Source of the DNA: Janthinobacterium sp. ROICE36
Lineage (GTDB): Bacteria; Pseudomonadota; Gammaproteobacteria; Burkholderiales; Burkholderiaceae_D
Assembly (NCBI RefSeq): GCF_002869965.1
Contig: NZ_PEBS01000002.1
Location: 62,001-126,000, forward strand
Length of the DNA: 64,000 bases
Reading direction: 5' to 3'
A program made the position numbers and the translations under genes. This document shows, piece by piece, positions 19,316 to 28,964 of this stretch; the first letter of the stretch is position 1; every line of letters starts with the position of its first letter. The notes beneath the pieces were generated by a model. The model made no database searches, was not told the origin of the DNA, and saw only the letters and a program-made list of their open reading frames with translations.

Positions 19316-20812
19316 TTATTTGGCCGATGGACGCAAAGAAACGAATTGTGCCGTGTCGCCACGGCGCACCAGCACGGCTGACGACTTCTTCGGATCGAGC
19401 TTGGCCACCAGGGCATGGAACTGCTTGGCATCTTTCACCGCAACGTTGTTCAATTGCAAGATCACATCGCCAGGCTGCAGGCCGGCCAGGGCCGCCACGC
19501 CATCCGCATCATCGACCAGCACGCCCGCGTCGATCTTCAATTCCTGTTTCTTCGCGGCAGGCACGTCGCTAACCTTCAGGCCCAGTGCATTCACGGCTTG
19601 CGCTTCCGGCTCCCTGGCACCCTTCTTCGCCGTTTTCTCGCCTTCCAGTTCGACGACGGTGACAGCAATATCTTGCTGCGCACCCTTGCGCCAGACAGTC
19701 ACCGTGGACTTGCCGTTGACGGCGGCGCCGCCTACCAGGCGCGGCAGGTCGGACGAACGCTCGATCGCCGCGCCGTTGAATTTCAGGATAATGTCGCCCG
19801 GCTTGATGCCCGCCTTGTCGGCCGGACCGCCGGGCTCTACCATCGACACTTGCGCGCCCTTGGCACTCGGCAAGCCCAGCGATTCCGCCACGTCCTTGCT
19901 CACTTCGCCGATCTGCACGCCGATACGGCCGCGCACGACCTTGCCCGTCTTTTTCAGCTGCTCGCCCACGCGCATGGCTTCATCGATGGGCACGGCAAAC
20001 GAAATGCCATTATAGGCACCGGACAGGGTGGCGATCTGCGAATTGATGCCGATCACTTCGCCGCGCATATTGATCAGCGGACCGCCCGAGTTGCCGGGGT
20101 TGACGGCCACGTCGCTCTGGATCAGGGGCAGGTAGTCGCCCGTGTCACGGGACTTGGCGGAAATAATGCCGGCCGTCACCGTATTTTCCAGGTTGAATGG
20201 CGAGCCGATGGCGATGACCCACTCGCCCACGCGTATCTTGTCCGAGTCGCCGATGGTCAGGCGCGGCAGGTTGCCACCCTCGATTTTCAGCAGGGCTACG
20301 TCGGTGCGCGCATCGGCACCGATCACCTTGGCCTTGAATTCGCGCTTGTCCGTCAAGGTCACGTACACCTCGTCGGCACCATCGACCACGTGGGCATTGC
20401 TCAGCACATAGCCATCCGCCGAAATGATGAAGCCGGAACCGACGCCGCGCTGCACTTCCTGCTCCTGCGGCACGGCACGGCGGCCGCCGCGCGGCGCCTG
20501 CTGGCGCGGCGTGGGCATGGCGCCACCAAAGAAGCGGCGCAGGAATTCCTGCATTTCCTGCTCATCCTGGCCACCCGCGCCGGGCGCCGTCATCTTCAGG
20601 CGCTCGGTGGTGCGGATATTCACCACGCCCGGGCCGACGGCGTCGACCAGGTCCGCGAAATCAGGCAGCTTCACGGCCGGCACGGCGGCGTGCGCCTGTG
20701 GCGCCAGGCCCAGCATGCTGGGAGCAAGGAAGACGCCAGCCGTACCGAACAATAAGGCGGAAAGCGTCTTCACTGAAAACGACTTGCTGGCGGCACATAT
20801 GTTTTTTTTCAT
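19316..20812 (-). CDS. mucD: Periplasmic Do/DegP-type serine protease
   Basis: Envelope-stress protease/chaperone of 498 residues. The start at 20812 (MKKNICAASK) gives a clear signal peptide ending APQAHA near residue 42; the frame runs on to 20968 without plausible coding content. The catalytic triad is His141 (LSNAHVVDG), Asp171 (RTDVALLK) and Ser242 (GNSGGPLINM). Two PDZ domains follow (IGVQIGEVSKD; second with LQPGDVILQLNNV). A Met/Gln/Arg-rich linker lies between residues 77 and 120. It is downstream of rpoE-rseA and thus probably in the sigma-E regulon. Confidence 0.95.
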   Translation of the reverse strand: MKKNICAASKSFSVKTLSALLFGTAGVFLAPSMLGLAPQAHAAVPAVKLPDFADLVDAVGPGVVNIRTTERLKMTAPGAGGQDEQEMQEFLRRFFGGAMPTPRQQAPRGGRRAVPQEQEVQRGVGSGFIISADGYVLSNAHVVDGADEVYVTLTDKREFKAKVIGADARTDVALLKIEGGNLPRLTIGDSDKIRVGEWVIAIGSPFNLENTVTAGIISAKSRDTGDYLPLIQSDVAVNPGNSGGPLINMRGEVIGINSQIATLSGAYNGISFAVPIDEAMRVGEQLKKTGKVVRGRIGVQIGEVSKDVAESLGLPSAKGAQVSMVEPGGPADKAGIKPGDIILKFNGAAIERSSDLPRLVGGAAVNGKSTVTVWRKGAQQDIAVTVVELEGEKTAKKGAREPEAQAVNALGLKVSDVPAAKKQELKIDAGVLVDDADGVAALAGLQPGDVILQLNNVAVKDAKQFHALVAKLDPKKSSAVLVRRGDTAQFVSLRPSAK

Positions 20813-21033
20813 GGAAAGGATCTTTTCGAGTATATAAACCAGATCAGGCGAATGCCTGCGTGCATGGATTGGCCCCCATGACGGAATCCCAGGGGCACTA
20901 CACCTGACAGCACGCATGGCAGCAACAATATATCGCAAAAGCAAGATATTGCCTGCACACAGTGTCAATCGTAGCGAAGTCCAGTGTCAAGGGGTCCAGG
21001 AGGAAGTTAAGCCTGGCATAAGATGCCGCAGCG

Positions 21034-21357
21034 CTAACGTTGCGCCAGCGGGCCAGCCTCCAGCGGTTCGGCGGCGCCCGGCTGCACGATGGCAGCAGAC
21101 AGTGGCAGATGGGCAGCCGGCGCGTCCGGCGCCGCCTCGGCTGCCAGATGGCTGGCCAGGCGCGCGTCGAATTGGGCGCTCAGGGCATGGCCGCACTGCT
21201 CCGAGCGCAGCACGTCGCCGATCAGGCGATAGGCATCCCAGGCTTGCCGCCCCGATGGCGTATCGAGGGCGGCAAAAGCCAGTTCGAGTTCGCTTGCCGC
21301 CAGCTCGCCATCGGCCAGGGCGGAAATCGTCTCGTGCAATCGTGTATGCGTATCCAT
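21034..21357 (-). CDS. rseA: Short anti-sigma-E factor, RseA N-terminal domain only
   Basis: Binds and holds sigma-E (the adjacent rpoE). 107 residues from the ATG at 21357. The N-terminal 60 residues match the RseA/MucA sigma-binding domain: ISALADGELAASELELAFAA and WDAYRLIGDVLRSE. RseA of E. coli is 216 residues with a membrane span and a periplasmic RseB-binding part. Here the protein ends after an Ala/Pro-rich tail with no membrane segment, and no shifted frame downstream restores one. No rseB gene follows; mucD is next. Regulation by membrane proteolysis cannot work in the usual way. Confidence 0.88.
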   Translation of the reverse strand: MDTHTRLHETISALADGELAASELELAFAALDTPSGRQAWDAYRLIGDVLRSEQCGHALSAQFDARLASHLAAEAAPDAPAAHLPLSAAIVQPGAAEPLEAGPLAQR

Positions 21358-21429
21358 GATGGGTCCTGCCATTTCAAGAGGATAATTGCGAAAACCGGAC
21401 GCAGCCATGCCAACCTCATGCTCACCAGA

Positions 21430-22053
21430 TTACCAGCGCTTGTCAATCGGCATGTCCAACAACGGTTTCAATTTCTCCGCAATCACTTCGCGCGCGCGAA
21501 AAATGCGACTGCGCACAGTACCGATGGGGCATGCCATGATCTCCGATATCTCTTCATAGCTGAGGCCCTCAATCTCGCGCAGCACGATGGCCGTGCGCAA
21601 CTCGATGGGCAGCACCTCCATGGCCGCATTGACGGTGGCCGCAATCTGCTTGCTGGCCAGCACTGATTCGGGCGTATTGTTGTCGCGCAATTTATTGCCA
21701 TCCTCGAAGGACTCCGCCTGCTCCGCGTCGGCGTCGCTGGACGTGGCGGCACGCCGCCCTTGCGTGACCAGATAATTCTTGGCAGTATTGATGCCGATGC
21801 GATACAACCAGGTATAAAAAGCGGCATCGCCGCGAAAATGGCGCAGCGCCCGGTATGCCTTGATAAAGGTTTCCTGCACGACATCTTCGGCCTCCGCCGG
21901 GTCATGCACAAGGCGCGACACCAGGCGCATCAAGCGACGCTGATATTTCGATACCAGCACATCGAATGCCCGTTTGTCGCCAGCCTGCACCCGCTCGACC
22001 AGTAACTGATCATACTCGCGCTCTGTCGTCACGCCCAATGCCCCTGGTGGCAT
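21430..22053 (-). CDS. rpoE: RNA polymerase sigma factor RpoE (ECF, sigma-E)
   Basis: Extracytoplasmic-stress sigma factor, 207 residues. Region 2 (DKRAFDVLVSKYQRRLMRLV, EDVVQETFIKAYRAL) recognises the -10. Region 4 (EIEGLSYEEISEIMACPIGT then VRSRIFRARE) recognises the -35. The ATG at 22053 adds a few residues before the conserved TEREYDQLLVERV; a GTG seven codons later is an alternative start. It heads the stress operon with rseA and mucD and has a matching sigma-E-like promoter upstream. Confidence 0.97.
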   Translation of the reverse strand: MPPGALGVTTEREYDQLLVERVQAGDKRAFDVLVSKYQRRLMRLVSRLVHDPAEAEDVVQETFIKAYRALRHFRGDAAFYTWLYRIGINTAKNYLVTQGRRAATSSDADAEQAESFEDGNKLRDNNTPESVLASKQIAATVNAAMEVLPIELRTAIVLREIEGLSYEEISEIMACPIGTVRSRIFRAREVIAEKLKPLLDMPIDKRW

Positions 22054-22075
22054 GCAGCGTGGGCGCCTGTATGGA

Positions 22076-22103
22076 TATAGAGTTGGCCCGCTGCAAGAAG
22101 TTC
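22076..22103 (-). promoter_or_regulatory. Candidate sigma-E promoter of rpoE (autoregulation)
   Basis: On the minus strand GAACTT-N16-TCTATA lies 23 bases upstream of the rpoE start. The sigma-E consensus is GGAACTT, 15-16 bases, then TCTGA or TCTAA. The site is TGAACTT, so one -35 base is off. Position and known autoregulation of rpoE support it. Confidence 0.5.
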
Positions 22104-22119
22104 AGTGTTCGCCCCATTT

Positions 22120-22650
22120 TTATTCTTCCCCACTGCGCGCCGCGATGGCCCGGCACGCCACGGCCAGCGGACGGAAGGCGACGCAGCTACTGCCACGCTG
22201 CACCAGCACCTGCGTGCGCCGCCCCGCAGCATCGCCCAGGCACAGCACCAGCAACGACGGCCACAGGGTCGAGCCCGGCAACAGGCGCAGCACAGACGGC
22301 ACCAAGGACCCCGAGCCGGACGGCGCACCGCCATGCTCCAGATATACCGCCAGCCGCAACTGGCCGACCGGCGAAATATCAAGCACTTGCGGCTTTCTGC
22401 GCCTGCGCAGCAAAGCCAGCAAAAACACGCCGCCAGCCGCACTCGGCAGCGCACCGGGCCAGCCCAGCGCATAGCCGCCCACCAGTTGGCCGAGGCCGAG
22501 GCCGGGGCCGGGGCCGGGGCCAGACAGAGCCGCAGCGCGCCAGACGCCGCTCAAGGGCCAGGCAGCCAGCAAGGCGCATAGCCCCAGCACCGCTTGCAGC
22601 AGGCGCAAACAGACAGGCGCGCGAATGACAGCCGCTACCGCAATCGACAT
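22120..22650 (-). CDS. YgfX/CptA-like small membrane protein
   Basis: 176 residues with two membrane segments separated by a short loop (about 17-37 and 58-82), then a basic RRRRK stretch and a soluble beta-rich domain (VLDISPVGQLRLAVYLE). This layout, with the ISPVGQLRL-like motif straight after the hairpin, matches YgfX-type proteins often found next to rpoE in betaproteobacteria. The YgfX family has been linked to toxin or succinate-dehydrogenase assembly roles, but none can be assigned here. The loop carries a hexanucleotide repeat encoding a GP/GL run. Sequence identity to the family appears low. Confidence 0.6.
   Translation of the reverse strand: MSIAVAAVIRAPVCLRLLQAVLGLCALLAAWPLSGVWRAAALSGPGPGPGLGLGQLVGGYALGWPGALPSAAGGVFLLALLRRRRKPQVLDISPVGQLRLAVYLEHGGAPSGSGSLVPSVLRLLPGSTLWPSLLVLCLGDAAGRRTQVLVQRGSSCVAFRPLAVACRAIAARSGEE
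22488..22523. repeat. Hexanucleotide GGCCRR microsatellite in the YgfX-like gene
   Basis: Six tandem hexamers: GGCCGA twice, GGCCGG three times, GGCCAG once. On the minus strand they encode an alternating Gly-Pro/Gly-Leu stretch between the two membrane segments. Unit length is a multiple of three, so copy change would alter loop length without frameshift. Confidence 0.85.
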
Positions 22651-22734
22651 ATTGCCAACTCAAAGGGAAAAACATCAGGCGCGCCGGCACCATGCCGGGC
22701 AAATTCAGGCGCCAACGAACGTTGGAGCCGAATC

Positions 22735-22767
22735 AGCGCTCACTACGGTTTGACCGTAGCGAGCGCT
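22735..22767. repeat. Long perfect-looking hairpin downstream of fabF
   Basis: AGCGCTC-A-CTACGG, loop TTTGA, CCGTAG-C-GAGCGCT: 13 pairs with one A/C mismatch. It lies between the fabF stop and the YgfX-like start. No T tract follows on the minus strand, so it is a weak intrinsic terminator at best; RNA 3' end protection or a protein site are alternatives. Confidence 0.6.
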
Positions 22768-22780
22768 TGAAAGTTCCTAC

Positions 22781-24031
22781 TTATTTCGCTTTACCGAAAA
22801 TCAGCGTGCCATTCGTTCCGCCGAAGCCGAACGAATTCTTCACTGCATAATCGATCTTCATATCCCGCGCCGTGTTGGCACAGAAATCGAGATCGCAAGC
22901 AGGATCCTGGTTGAAGATGTTGATGGTCGGTGGCGACACCTGATGGTGCAATGCCAGGACCGTAAACACCGCTTCCAGACCGCCCGCGCCGCCCAGCAAA
23001 TGGCCCGTCATCGACTTCGTCGAGTTGACGACCAGATGCTTGGCATGCTCGCCGAAGGTGCGTTTGATACCCATCACTTCCGCCATGTCGCCTTGCGGGG
23101 TCGACGTGCCGTGCGCGTTCAGGTACTGAATCTGATCCGGGTTCAAGCCTGCGTTGTTGAGCGCCGCGATCACCGATTTGCTGCCGCCGCTACCATCTTC
23201 CAGCGGCGAGGTCATGTGATAAGCATCTGCACTCATCCCGAAACCATGCACTTCAGCATAGATCTTGGCACCACGAGCCGCCGCTTGCTCGTACTCTTCC
23301 AGCACCATGACACCGGCGCCCTCGCCCAGCACGAAGCCGTCGCGGTCGGTATCCCACGGACGCGATGCCGTTGCCGGATCGTCGTTGCGGGTCGACAAGG
23401 CACGTGCCGAGGCGAAACCGCCCAGGCCCAGCGGCGACACGGTCGATTCAGCACCGCCGGCAATCATGACGTCGGCATCGCCGTACTCGATCATGCGCGC
23501 GGCAGCGCCTATGCTGTGCAAACCGGTGGTACACGCCGTTACGATCGCCAGATTCGGGCCCTTCAGACCATATTTGATCGAAAGGTTGCCAGAAATCATG
23601 TTAATGATCGAGGCAGGCACGAAAAAGGGCGAGATACGGCGCGGACCGCGCTTTTCGTACTCGGATTTGGTTTCCTCGATCAGCGGCAAGCCACCGATAC
23701 CGGAACCGATGATCACGCCGATGCGCTCGGCGTTTTCCTCGGTCACTTCCAGACCGGAGTCCTGCATCGCCTGGATGCCTGCAGCCATGCCGTAATGGAT
23801 AAAGGTATCCATGTGGCGGGCTTCCTTACCGGAGATGTACTCTTCGATATTGAAACCTTTGACTTCACCGGCAAAATGCGTGGTGAAGGGCAATGCATCA
23901 AACTTGGTAATCGTGGCAATGCCGGATTTACCTTCAATGATTGCGCCCCACGCCTCGGCAATAGTATTGCCGACAGGTGAAACACAGCCCAGGCCGGTTA
24001 CAACAACACGACGGTTTTTAGAACGGCTCAA
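22781..24031 (-). CDS. fabF: 3-oxoacyl-[acyl-carrier-protein] synthase II
   Basis: Elongating condensing enzyme of type II fatty-acid synthesis. 416 residues. The catalytic Cys is in [12 protein letters not shown], with the two His in [12 protein letters not shown] and [13 protein letters not shown], a full Cys-His-His triad. Last gene of the fab operon, 29 bases after acpP, its substrate carrier. Confidence 0.98.
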   Translation of the reverse strand: MSRSKNRRVVVTGLGCVSPVGNTIAEAWGAIIEGKSGIATITKFDALPFTTHFAGEVKGFNIEEYISGKEARHMDTFIHYGMAAGIQAMQDSGLEVTEENAERIGVIIGSGIGGLPLIEETKSEYEKRGPRRISPFFVPASIINMISGNLSIKYGLKGPNLAIVTACTTGLHSIGAAARMIEYGDADVMIAGGAESTVSPLGLGGFASARALSTRNDDPATASRPWDTDRDGFVLGEGAGVMVLEEYEQAAARGAKIYAEVHGFGMSADAYHMTSPLEDGSGGSKSVIAALNNAGLNPDQIQYLNAHGTSTPQGDMAEVMGIKRTFGEHAKHLVVNSTKSMTGHLLGGAGGLEAVFTVLALHHQVSPPTINIFNQDPACDLDFCANTARDMKIDYAVKNSFGFGGTNGTLIFGKAK

Positions 24032-24060
24032 GCGATTCTCCTGAAGTCGGTCAGACAGGC

Positions 24061-24300
24061 TTAGGCCTTGACGTGTGCGGTGGCGTAGTCGATCGCCTGT
24101 TGCACGGTGGTGATTTTTTCAGCTTGTTCGTCAGGGATTTCCATTTCGAATTCGTCTTCCAGGGCCATGACCAGTTCCACGGTGTCCAGGGAATCGGCGC
24201 CGAGATCGTCGACGAAGGAGGATTCGATTTTGATGTCTGCTTCTGCAACGCCCAGTTGCTCAGCGACGATTTTCTTAACGCGTTGTTCGATATCCGACAT
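24061..24300 (-). CDS. acpP: Acyl carrier protein
   Basis: 79-residue acidic carrier. The phosphopantetheine site is Ser37 in [18 protein letters not shown], modified by AcpS (encoded at 12020). It follows fabG after a 178-base gap that likely holds its own strong promoter, as is usual for the highly expressed acpP. Confidence 0.98.
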   Translation of the reverse strand: MSDIEQRVKKIVAEQLGVAEADIKIESSFVDDLGADSLDTVELVMALEDEFEMEIPDEQAEKITTVQQAIDYATAHVKA

Positions 24301-24478
24301 GTTATGGCTCCAAAGTGTGTGTTACGGAAAGTGCGCGCATTTTATCAGGTTTGCGCGTCCGAATACTAATTTCGGCGTCTGCTGCTAATTCGACCGAAGC
24401 TGCTGCTAAAAGATGCGATTATAGACAAAAACGACCGTTGAATCATGCCACAAACGCCCGCCCCGTCTACCTTTCACA

Positions 24479-25222
24479 TCAATTCATATACATTCCGCCG
24501 TTCACGTGCAGGGTCGTGCCCGTGATATACGCCGCTTGCGGCGAGGCCAAAAAGGCCACCGCCGCCGCCACGTCTTCCGGTTTGCCCAGGCGTGACAGGG
24601 GAATTTGCGTCAACAGGGCCGCGTGCTGCTCTGCGCTCAGCGACTTGGTCATGTCGGTATCGATGAAGCCCGGGGCGATGCAGTTCACCGTAATGTTGCG
24701 GCTGCCGATTTCGCGCGCCAGGGCGCGGCTCATGCCTTCCACGCCGGCCTTGGCCGCCGCGTAATTCATTTGCCCAGGATTGCCCGACGAAGCCACGACC
24801 GACGTAATGTTGATGATACGCCCAGTTTTGGCTTTCATCATGCCGCGCAACACGGCGCGCGACAGGCGGCCGACGGCCGACAGGTTGGTGGAAATCACGC
24901 TATCCCACTCTTCATCCTTCATGCGCATGGCCAGCTGGTCTTGCGTGATGCCCGCATTGTTGACCAGGATCGAGAGGCTGCCGTAGGTTTTCTGTACTTC
25001 ATCGACGACGGCCGCGCAGCGCGCCGCATCGGTCACGTTCAGGACCAGACCCTTGCCTGCCACGCCTTCGGCGGCCAGGTAATCGGTGATGGCCTGCGCG
25101 CCGCTTTCCGAGGTGGCGGTGCCAACCACGGTGGCGCCCTGCCTGCCCAGTTCGGTGGCGATGGCGCGGCCGATGCCGCGCGAGGCGCCCGTGACCAACA
25201 CGACTTGATTTGCTAAATTCAT
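24479..25222 (-). CDS. fabG: 3-oxoacyl-[acyl-carrier-protein] reductase
   Basis: NADPH-dependent SDR that reduces 3-oxoacyl-ACP. 247 residues from the ATG at 25222 (MNLANQVVLVTGASRGIGRA); the longer frame to 25240 lacks conserved residues. It has the cofactor motif TGASRGIG, NNAGITQD, and catalytic Ser-Tyr-Lys in NITSVVASSGNPGQMNYAAA then K. The C-terminal LHVNGGMYMN is typical. Between fabD and acpP. Confidence 0.97.
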   Translation of the reverse strand: MNLANQVVLVTGASRGIGRAIATELGRQGATVVGTATSESGAQAITDYLAAEGVAGKGLVLNVTDAARCAAVVDEVQKTYGSLSILVNNAGITQDQLAMRMKDEEWDSVISTNLSAVGRLSRAVLRGMMKAKTGRIINITSVVASSGNPGQMNYAAAKAGVEGMSRALAREIGSRNITVNCIAPGFIDTDMTKSLSAEQHAALLTQIPLSRLGKPEDVAAAVAFLASPQAAYITGTTLHVNGGMYMN

Positions 25223-25271
25223 GAGTATCCTTAAAAGCAAGCGCGGCAGGCTGGCTGCCGCGATCTGATGT

Positions 25272-26213
25272 TTATTTGAGCTGCGTCAAAATGCGTTCCA
25301 GCGAGGCCTGGTCGACGATGGCGTCGCCCACCAGCACGGGATCGATGCGCTTGGCCAGGCCCATCAGGACCTTGCCCGGACCGCACTCGATCACTTGCGT
25401 GATGCCATCCAGAGCAAGCTTCTGCATGGTTTCCACCCAACGCACGGGGCTCGCTGCCTGGCGCACCAGCGCATCCTTGATGCCGGCGACATCGTTGACG
25501 ATGGCCACGTCGACGTTATTGATCAGGGCGATCTGCGGCGCGGCGAACGTCAAGTCGGCCATGTAGTCGCGCAAGCGGTCCGAAGCCGGCTTCAGCAGCG
25601 ACGAGTGGAATGGCGCCGAGACGGGCAGCTTCATGGCGCGCTTGGCGCCCTTGGCCTTGGCCAGTTCGCAGGCGCGCTCGACGGCCGCCGTATGGCCGGC
25701 GATGACCACTTGCGCAGGCGCATTGAAATTGACAGGCTCAACCACCAGGGCCGGGTTTTCTGCCACCGCTTCCGCACAGGCGGCGCGCACGTCGTCATCC
25801 GACAGGCCCAGCACGACGGCCATCGTGCCCTGCCCCACGGGCACGGCTTCCTGCATGGCTTGCGCGCGGAAACGCACGAGCGGCACGGCGTCCTTGAACG
25901 AGATGACGCCAGCGGCGACCAGCGCCGAGTATTCACCGAGACTGTGTCCGGCCACGACATTCGGCACGGGGCCGCCCGCTGCCAGCCAGGCGCGGTAAAA
26001 GGCCACGGCCGCCGTCAGCATCACAGGTTGCGTGTTGGTGGTCAGGTCCAGCTCTTCTTTCGGACCTTCGGCGATCAGCTTGCCCAGATCGAATTGCAGG
26101 GCGTCCGACGCTTCGGCCACGGTCTGGGCCACCACGGGGTTGCCGGCGAAACCGTCGAGCATCGCAATCGCTTGCGAGCCTTGGCCTGGGAAAACAAATG
26201 CAAATTGTGTCAT
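25272..26213 (-). CDS. fabD: Malonyl-CoA:ACP transacylase
   Basis: Loads malonyl groups onto ACP. 313 residues. The nucleophile Ser is in GHSLGEYSALVAAG, the conserved Arg in VRFRAQAMQEA, and the catalytic His in VSAPFHSSLL. N-terminal FVFPGQGSQ is the family start. 31 bases downstream of fabH and 49 upstream of fabG. Confidence 0.98.
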   Translation of the reverse strand: MTQFAFVFPGQGSQAIAMLDGFAGNPVVAQTVAEASDALQFDLGKLIAEGPKEELDLTTNTQPVMLTAAVAFYRAWLAAGGPVPNVVAGHSLGEYSALVAAGVISFKDAVPLVRFRAQAMQEAVPVGQGTMAVVLGLSDDDVRAACAEAVAENPALVVEPVNFNAPAQVVIAGHTAAVERACELAKAKGAKRAMKLPVSAPFHSSLLKPASDRLRDYMADLTFAAPQIALINNVDVAIVNDVAGIKDALVRQAASPVRWVETMQKLALDGITQVIECGPGKVLMGLAKRIDPVLVGDAIVDQASLERILTQLK

Positions 26214-26244
26214 GCTGACTCCGTTTTTTAATAGTGTTGCGAGA

Positions 26245-27243
26245 TTACATGCGCGCCAGCACGGCGCCCCAGGTAAAGCCGCCGCCCACGCCTTCCATCA
26301 TGACGTTGTCGCCCTTCTTGACGCGGCCGTCGCGCACGGCGAGGTCCAGCGCCAGCGGGATCGAAGCGGCCGAGGTGTTGCCATGCTGGTCCACAGTGAC
26401 GACCATCTTTTCCAGTGGTAAGCCAAGTTTCTTGGCCGTGCTGTTCATGATGCGGATGTTCGCCTGGTGCGGGATCAGCCAGTCGATCTGGTCCGCCGTC
26501 ATGTTGGCGTGTTGCAAGGCTTCGTGCGCCACTTTTTCCAGTACCGAGACGGCCAGCTTGAACACGGCCGGGCCATCCATGTACAGAAACGCGCTACCGG
26601 CCAGCGCGCCGCCGGCCACACTGCCCGGCACGCTGAGGATATGCGAGTGGCGGCCGTCCGCGTGCAGCTTGGTGGCCAGGATGCCTGGCTCGCTGGAGGC
26701 CGTCATGACGATGGCGCCTGCGCCGTCGCCAAACAACACGCAGGTGCCGCGGTCATCGAAATTGAGGATGCGCGAAAACACTTCCGCACCGATCACCAGC
26801 ACGTTTTTATGCATGCCCGACTGGATGAAGCTATCGGCCGTGGCGACTGCATACACGAAGCCGCTGCAGACGGCTTGCACGTCAACGGCGGCGCAGTGAT
26901 TCGTGATGCCCAGCTTGCTCTGCACGATGCAGGCCGTGCTGGGGAAGCTGCCGAAGAAATCGGGGGTCGAGCTGGCGACGATGATCAGGTCCAGGTCGTT
27001 GCCGCTCAGGCCCGCCATTTCCAGGGCCTTCTTGGCCGCTTCCACGCCCAGGTCCGAGGAGTTTTGCGACGGCGCCGCGTAATGGCGCGCGGAAATGCCG
27101 CTGCGCGAGACGATCCATTCATCCGACGTCTCGATGCCCTTGGCGGCGAGCTGTTCGGTCAAGTCCTGGTTGCTGACGCGCTTCTCCGGCAAGTAGCTGC
27201 CGGTGCCGATAATTTTGCTGTAAGTTTTGTTAAAAACAGTCAT
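26245..27243 (-). CDS. fabH: 3-oxoacyl-[acyl-carrier-protein] synthase III
   Basis: Starts fatty-acid synthesis by condensing acetyl-CoA with malonyl-ACP. 332 residues. Catalytic Cys is in [15 protein letters not shown], His in [11 protein letters not shown], Asn in [16 protein letters not shown]. Only 15 bases separate it from plsX. Confidence 0.98.
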   Translation of the reverse strand: MTVFNKTYSKIIGTGSYLPEKRVSNQDLTEQLAAKGIETSDEWIVSRSGISARHYAAPSQNSSDLGVEAAKKALEMAGLSGNDLDLIIVASSTPDFFGSFPSTACIVQSKLGITNHCAAVDVQAVCSGFVYAVATADSFIQSGMHKNVLVIGAEVFSRILNFDDRGTCVLFGDGAGAIVMTASSEPGILATKLHADGRHSHILSVPGSVAGGALAGSAFLYMDGPAVFKLAVSVLEKVAHEALQHANMTADQIDWLIPHQANIRIMNSTAKKLGLPLEKMVVTVDQHGNTSAASIPLALDLAVRDGRVKKGDNVMMEGVGGGFTWGAVLARM

Positions 27244-27258
27244 GCAAGTACCCGTCCA

Positions 27259-28326
27259 CTAAATGGTAGAGCTTGTTGATGTAGGTTCGTCCGGTACTGG
27301 CGTGCGCGGCATCAGCTCGGCGATCATGCTGGCCAAGTGCGCTTGCACGTCATTTTTTGCCGCATCAAAGGCGCGGCGCAAGGCCCATTCAAACGAATAG
27401 GCGTCGGCGCTGCCATGACTCTTGAAGACGAGGCCACGCAAGCCCAGCAGGCTGGCGCCGTTGTAACGCGAAGGATTCAGGCGGTTGCCGATGGCTTTCA
27501 AGGCCCCGCGGGCGATCAGCGCGCCCAGCATGGTGATCGGGTTGCGCTTGAATTCGGAAGTGAGCACGTCCTTCATGAGGCGTGCCAGGCCTTCGATGGC
27601 TTTCAGGGTGACATTGCCGACAAAGCCGTCGCAGACGACAATATCGGTCGTGCCCTTGAAGATATCGTTGCCTTCCACGTTGCCGTAGAAGTTCAGCGCG
27701 CCACGCTCGTGGTCGGCCTGCAGCAGCTTCGAGGTGAGTTTCACCACTTCATTGCCCTTGATATCTTCCGTGCCCACGTTCAGCAAGCCGATCGTCGGGC
27801 GTGCTATGCCTTCCATGGCGGAAACGAGCACGGAGCCCATGATGGCGAACTGGTGCAAGTGATGCGGTTCGCAATCGACGTTGGCACCCAGGTCCAGCAT
27901 GTAGGTGGGGCCGTTCTTTTGATTCGGCAAGATGCTGCAAATGGCCGGGCGATCGACGCCGGACATGGTTTTCAATACATAGCGCGACACGGCCATCAGG
28001 GCTGCCGTATTCCCGGCGGAAACGGAGGCTTGCGCCGCGCCGCTCTTGACCTGTTCGATGGCCACGCGCATGGAGGAATCCTTCTTGCGGCGCAGGGCCA
28101 CTTCCAGGGGATCGTCCATGGTAACTTGTTCGGAGGCATGCAATACGGACAGGCGCGGGTGCGTGTCGGCTTTATGTTTCTTCAGTTCGGCACGGATCAC
28201 GTCTTCCAATCCAACAAGGATCAGTTCGGCTTCAGGCTCATGTTTTACGAAGGAAATTGCTGCGGGGATAGTGACTGAGGGACCATGATCTCCGCCCATA
28301 CAGTCGATAGAAATTTTGATTGTCAT
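27259..28326 (-). CDS. plsX: Phosphate acyltransferase PlsX
   Basis: Converts acyl-ACP to acyl-phosphate for glycerolipid synthesis. 355 residues from the ATG at 28326 ([18 protein letters not shown]), preferred over 28362 because the family begins here. Conserved parts are [36 protein letters not shown] and [14 protein letters not shown]. Order yceD-rpmF-plsX-fabHDG-acpP-fabF is the standard proteobacterial lipid operon. Confidence 0.97.
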   Translation of the reverse strand: MTIKISIDCMGGDHGPSVTIPAAISFVKHEPEAELILVGLEDVIRAELKKHKADTHPRLSVLHASEQVTMDDPLEVALRRKKDSSMRVAIEQVKSGAAQASVSAGNTAALMAVSRYVLKTMSGVDRPAICSILPNQKNGPTYMLDLGANVDCEPHHLHQFAIMGSVLVSAMEGIARPTIGLLNVGTEDIKGNEVVKLTSKLLQADHERGALNFYGNVEGNDIFKGTTDIVVCDGFVGNVTLKAIEGLARLMKDVLTSEFKRNPITMLGALIARGALKAIGNRLNPSRYNGASLLGLRGLVFKSHGSADAYSFEWALRRAFDAAKNDVQAHLASMIAELMPRTPVPDEPTSTSSTI

Positions 28327-28462
28327 TTGTGTTGATTCAATACCGCTGCGGGCGTGCGGCAAGATGTGAATCGGACTGGAGCATATGCAGGGCGCAACAT
28401 GTCATGCACAGACCTGGACAGCGTGATTCAAAATGACGGGTGTGCAAGATGAATTGCAGCCG

Positions 28463-28511
28463 ATAAAAAAGAAGAAGCGGCGCCACGCCGAATAACCACG
28501 CAACACCGCTT
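28463..28511 (-). terminator. Possible attenuator or terminator after rpmF
   Basis: On the minus strand AAGCGG and CCGCTT close a stem with an inner pairing, followed by CTTCTTTTTT. It lies 26 bases after the rpmF stop and before plsX, so it could reduce transcription from the ribosomal protein gene into the lipid genes. Confidence 0.4.
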
Positions 28512-28536
28512 TCATCTTACCCAACAAAAACGTCGA

Positions 28537-28719
28537 TTACTCGTCGTTTTTGGTCTTCAACACTTTGCGGCCACGATAAAAGCCGTTAGGGCTGATATGG
28601 TGACGCAGATGTGTTTCGCCGGTAACTGGCTCGACGCTCAATTGCGGCGCGACCAGGAAGTCGTGCGAACGGTGCATGCCGCGCTTGGAAGGGGTTTTCT
28701 TGTTCTGTTGAACTGCCAT
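28537..28719 (-). CDS. rpmF: 50S ribosomal protein L32
   Basis: 60 residues, the family length. [20 protein letters not shown] at the N-terminus and [16 protein letters not shown] near the C-terminus are diagnostic. There are no cysteines, so this is the zinc-free type. Preceded by a good AGGAGT ribosome binding site on the minus strand. Confidence 0.98.
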   Translation of the reverse strand: MAVQQNKKTPSKRGMHRSHDFLVAPQLSVEPVTGETHLRHHISPNGFYRGRKVLKTKNDE

Positions 28720-28899
28720 GATGACTCCTAATACATAAGTTCTAAAATTTTAGCACAATCGATAGGCAAATACATGCGAATCGAGTATCCCAGCGGCAAA
28801 GACTACCCGAAAATAGCCCGGACCGACATCGTTTATTACACTACATTTCACTACACTTGCCATACTCGATTACCACACGCGTTTGACACGTTCTTTACA

Positions 28900-28953
28900 G
28901 GAAGCCTCGACAAGTTGTTGCGCTGCCCGCTCGCTACGGTTTTTGAGGCTTCC
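28900..28953. repeat. Hairpin between yceD and rpmF
   Basis: GGAAGCCTC at 28900-28908 pairs perfectly with GAGGCTTCC at 28945-28953 around a 36-base loop, with TTTT following on the plus strand and AAAA before it on the minus strand. It lies just after the yceD stop codon within the 245-base yceD-rpmF gap. It may be a plus-strand-type terminator arm or an RNA structure in the yceD-rpmF leader. An open frame at 28774-28959 in this gap has no support. Confidence 0.5.
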
Positions 28954-28964
28954 TTTTAACTACT

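Noticed and set aside
28774..28959. 61-codon plus-strand frame between rpmF and yceD
   Set aside because: No ribosome binding site, no similarity, and its end lies inside a hairpin.
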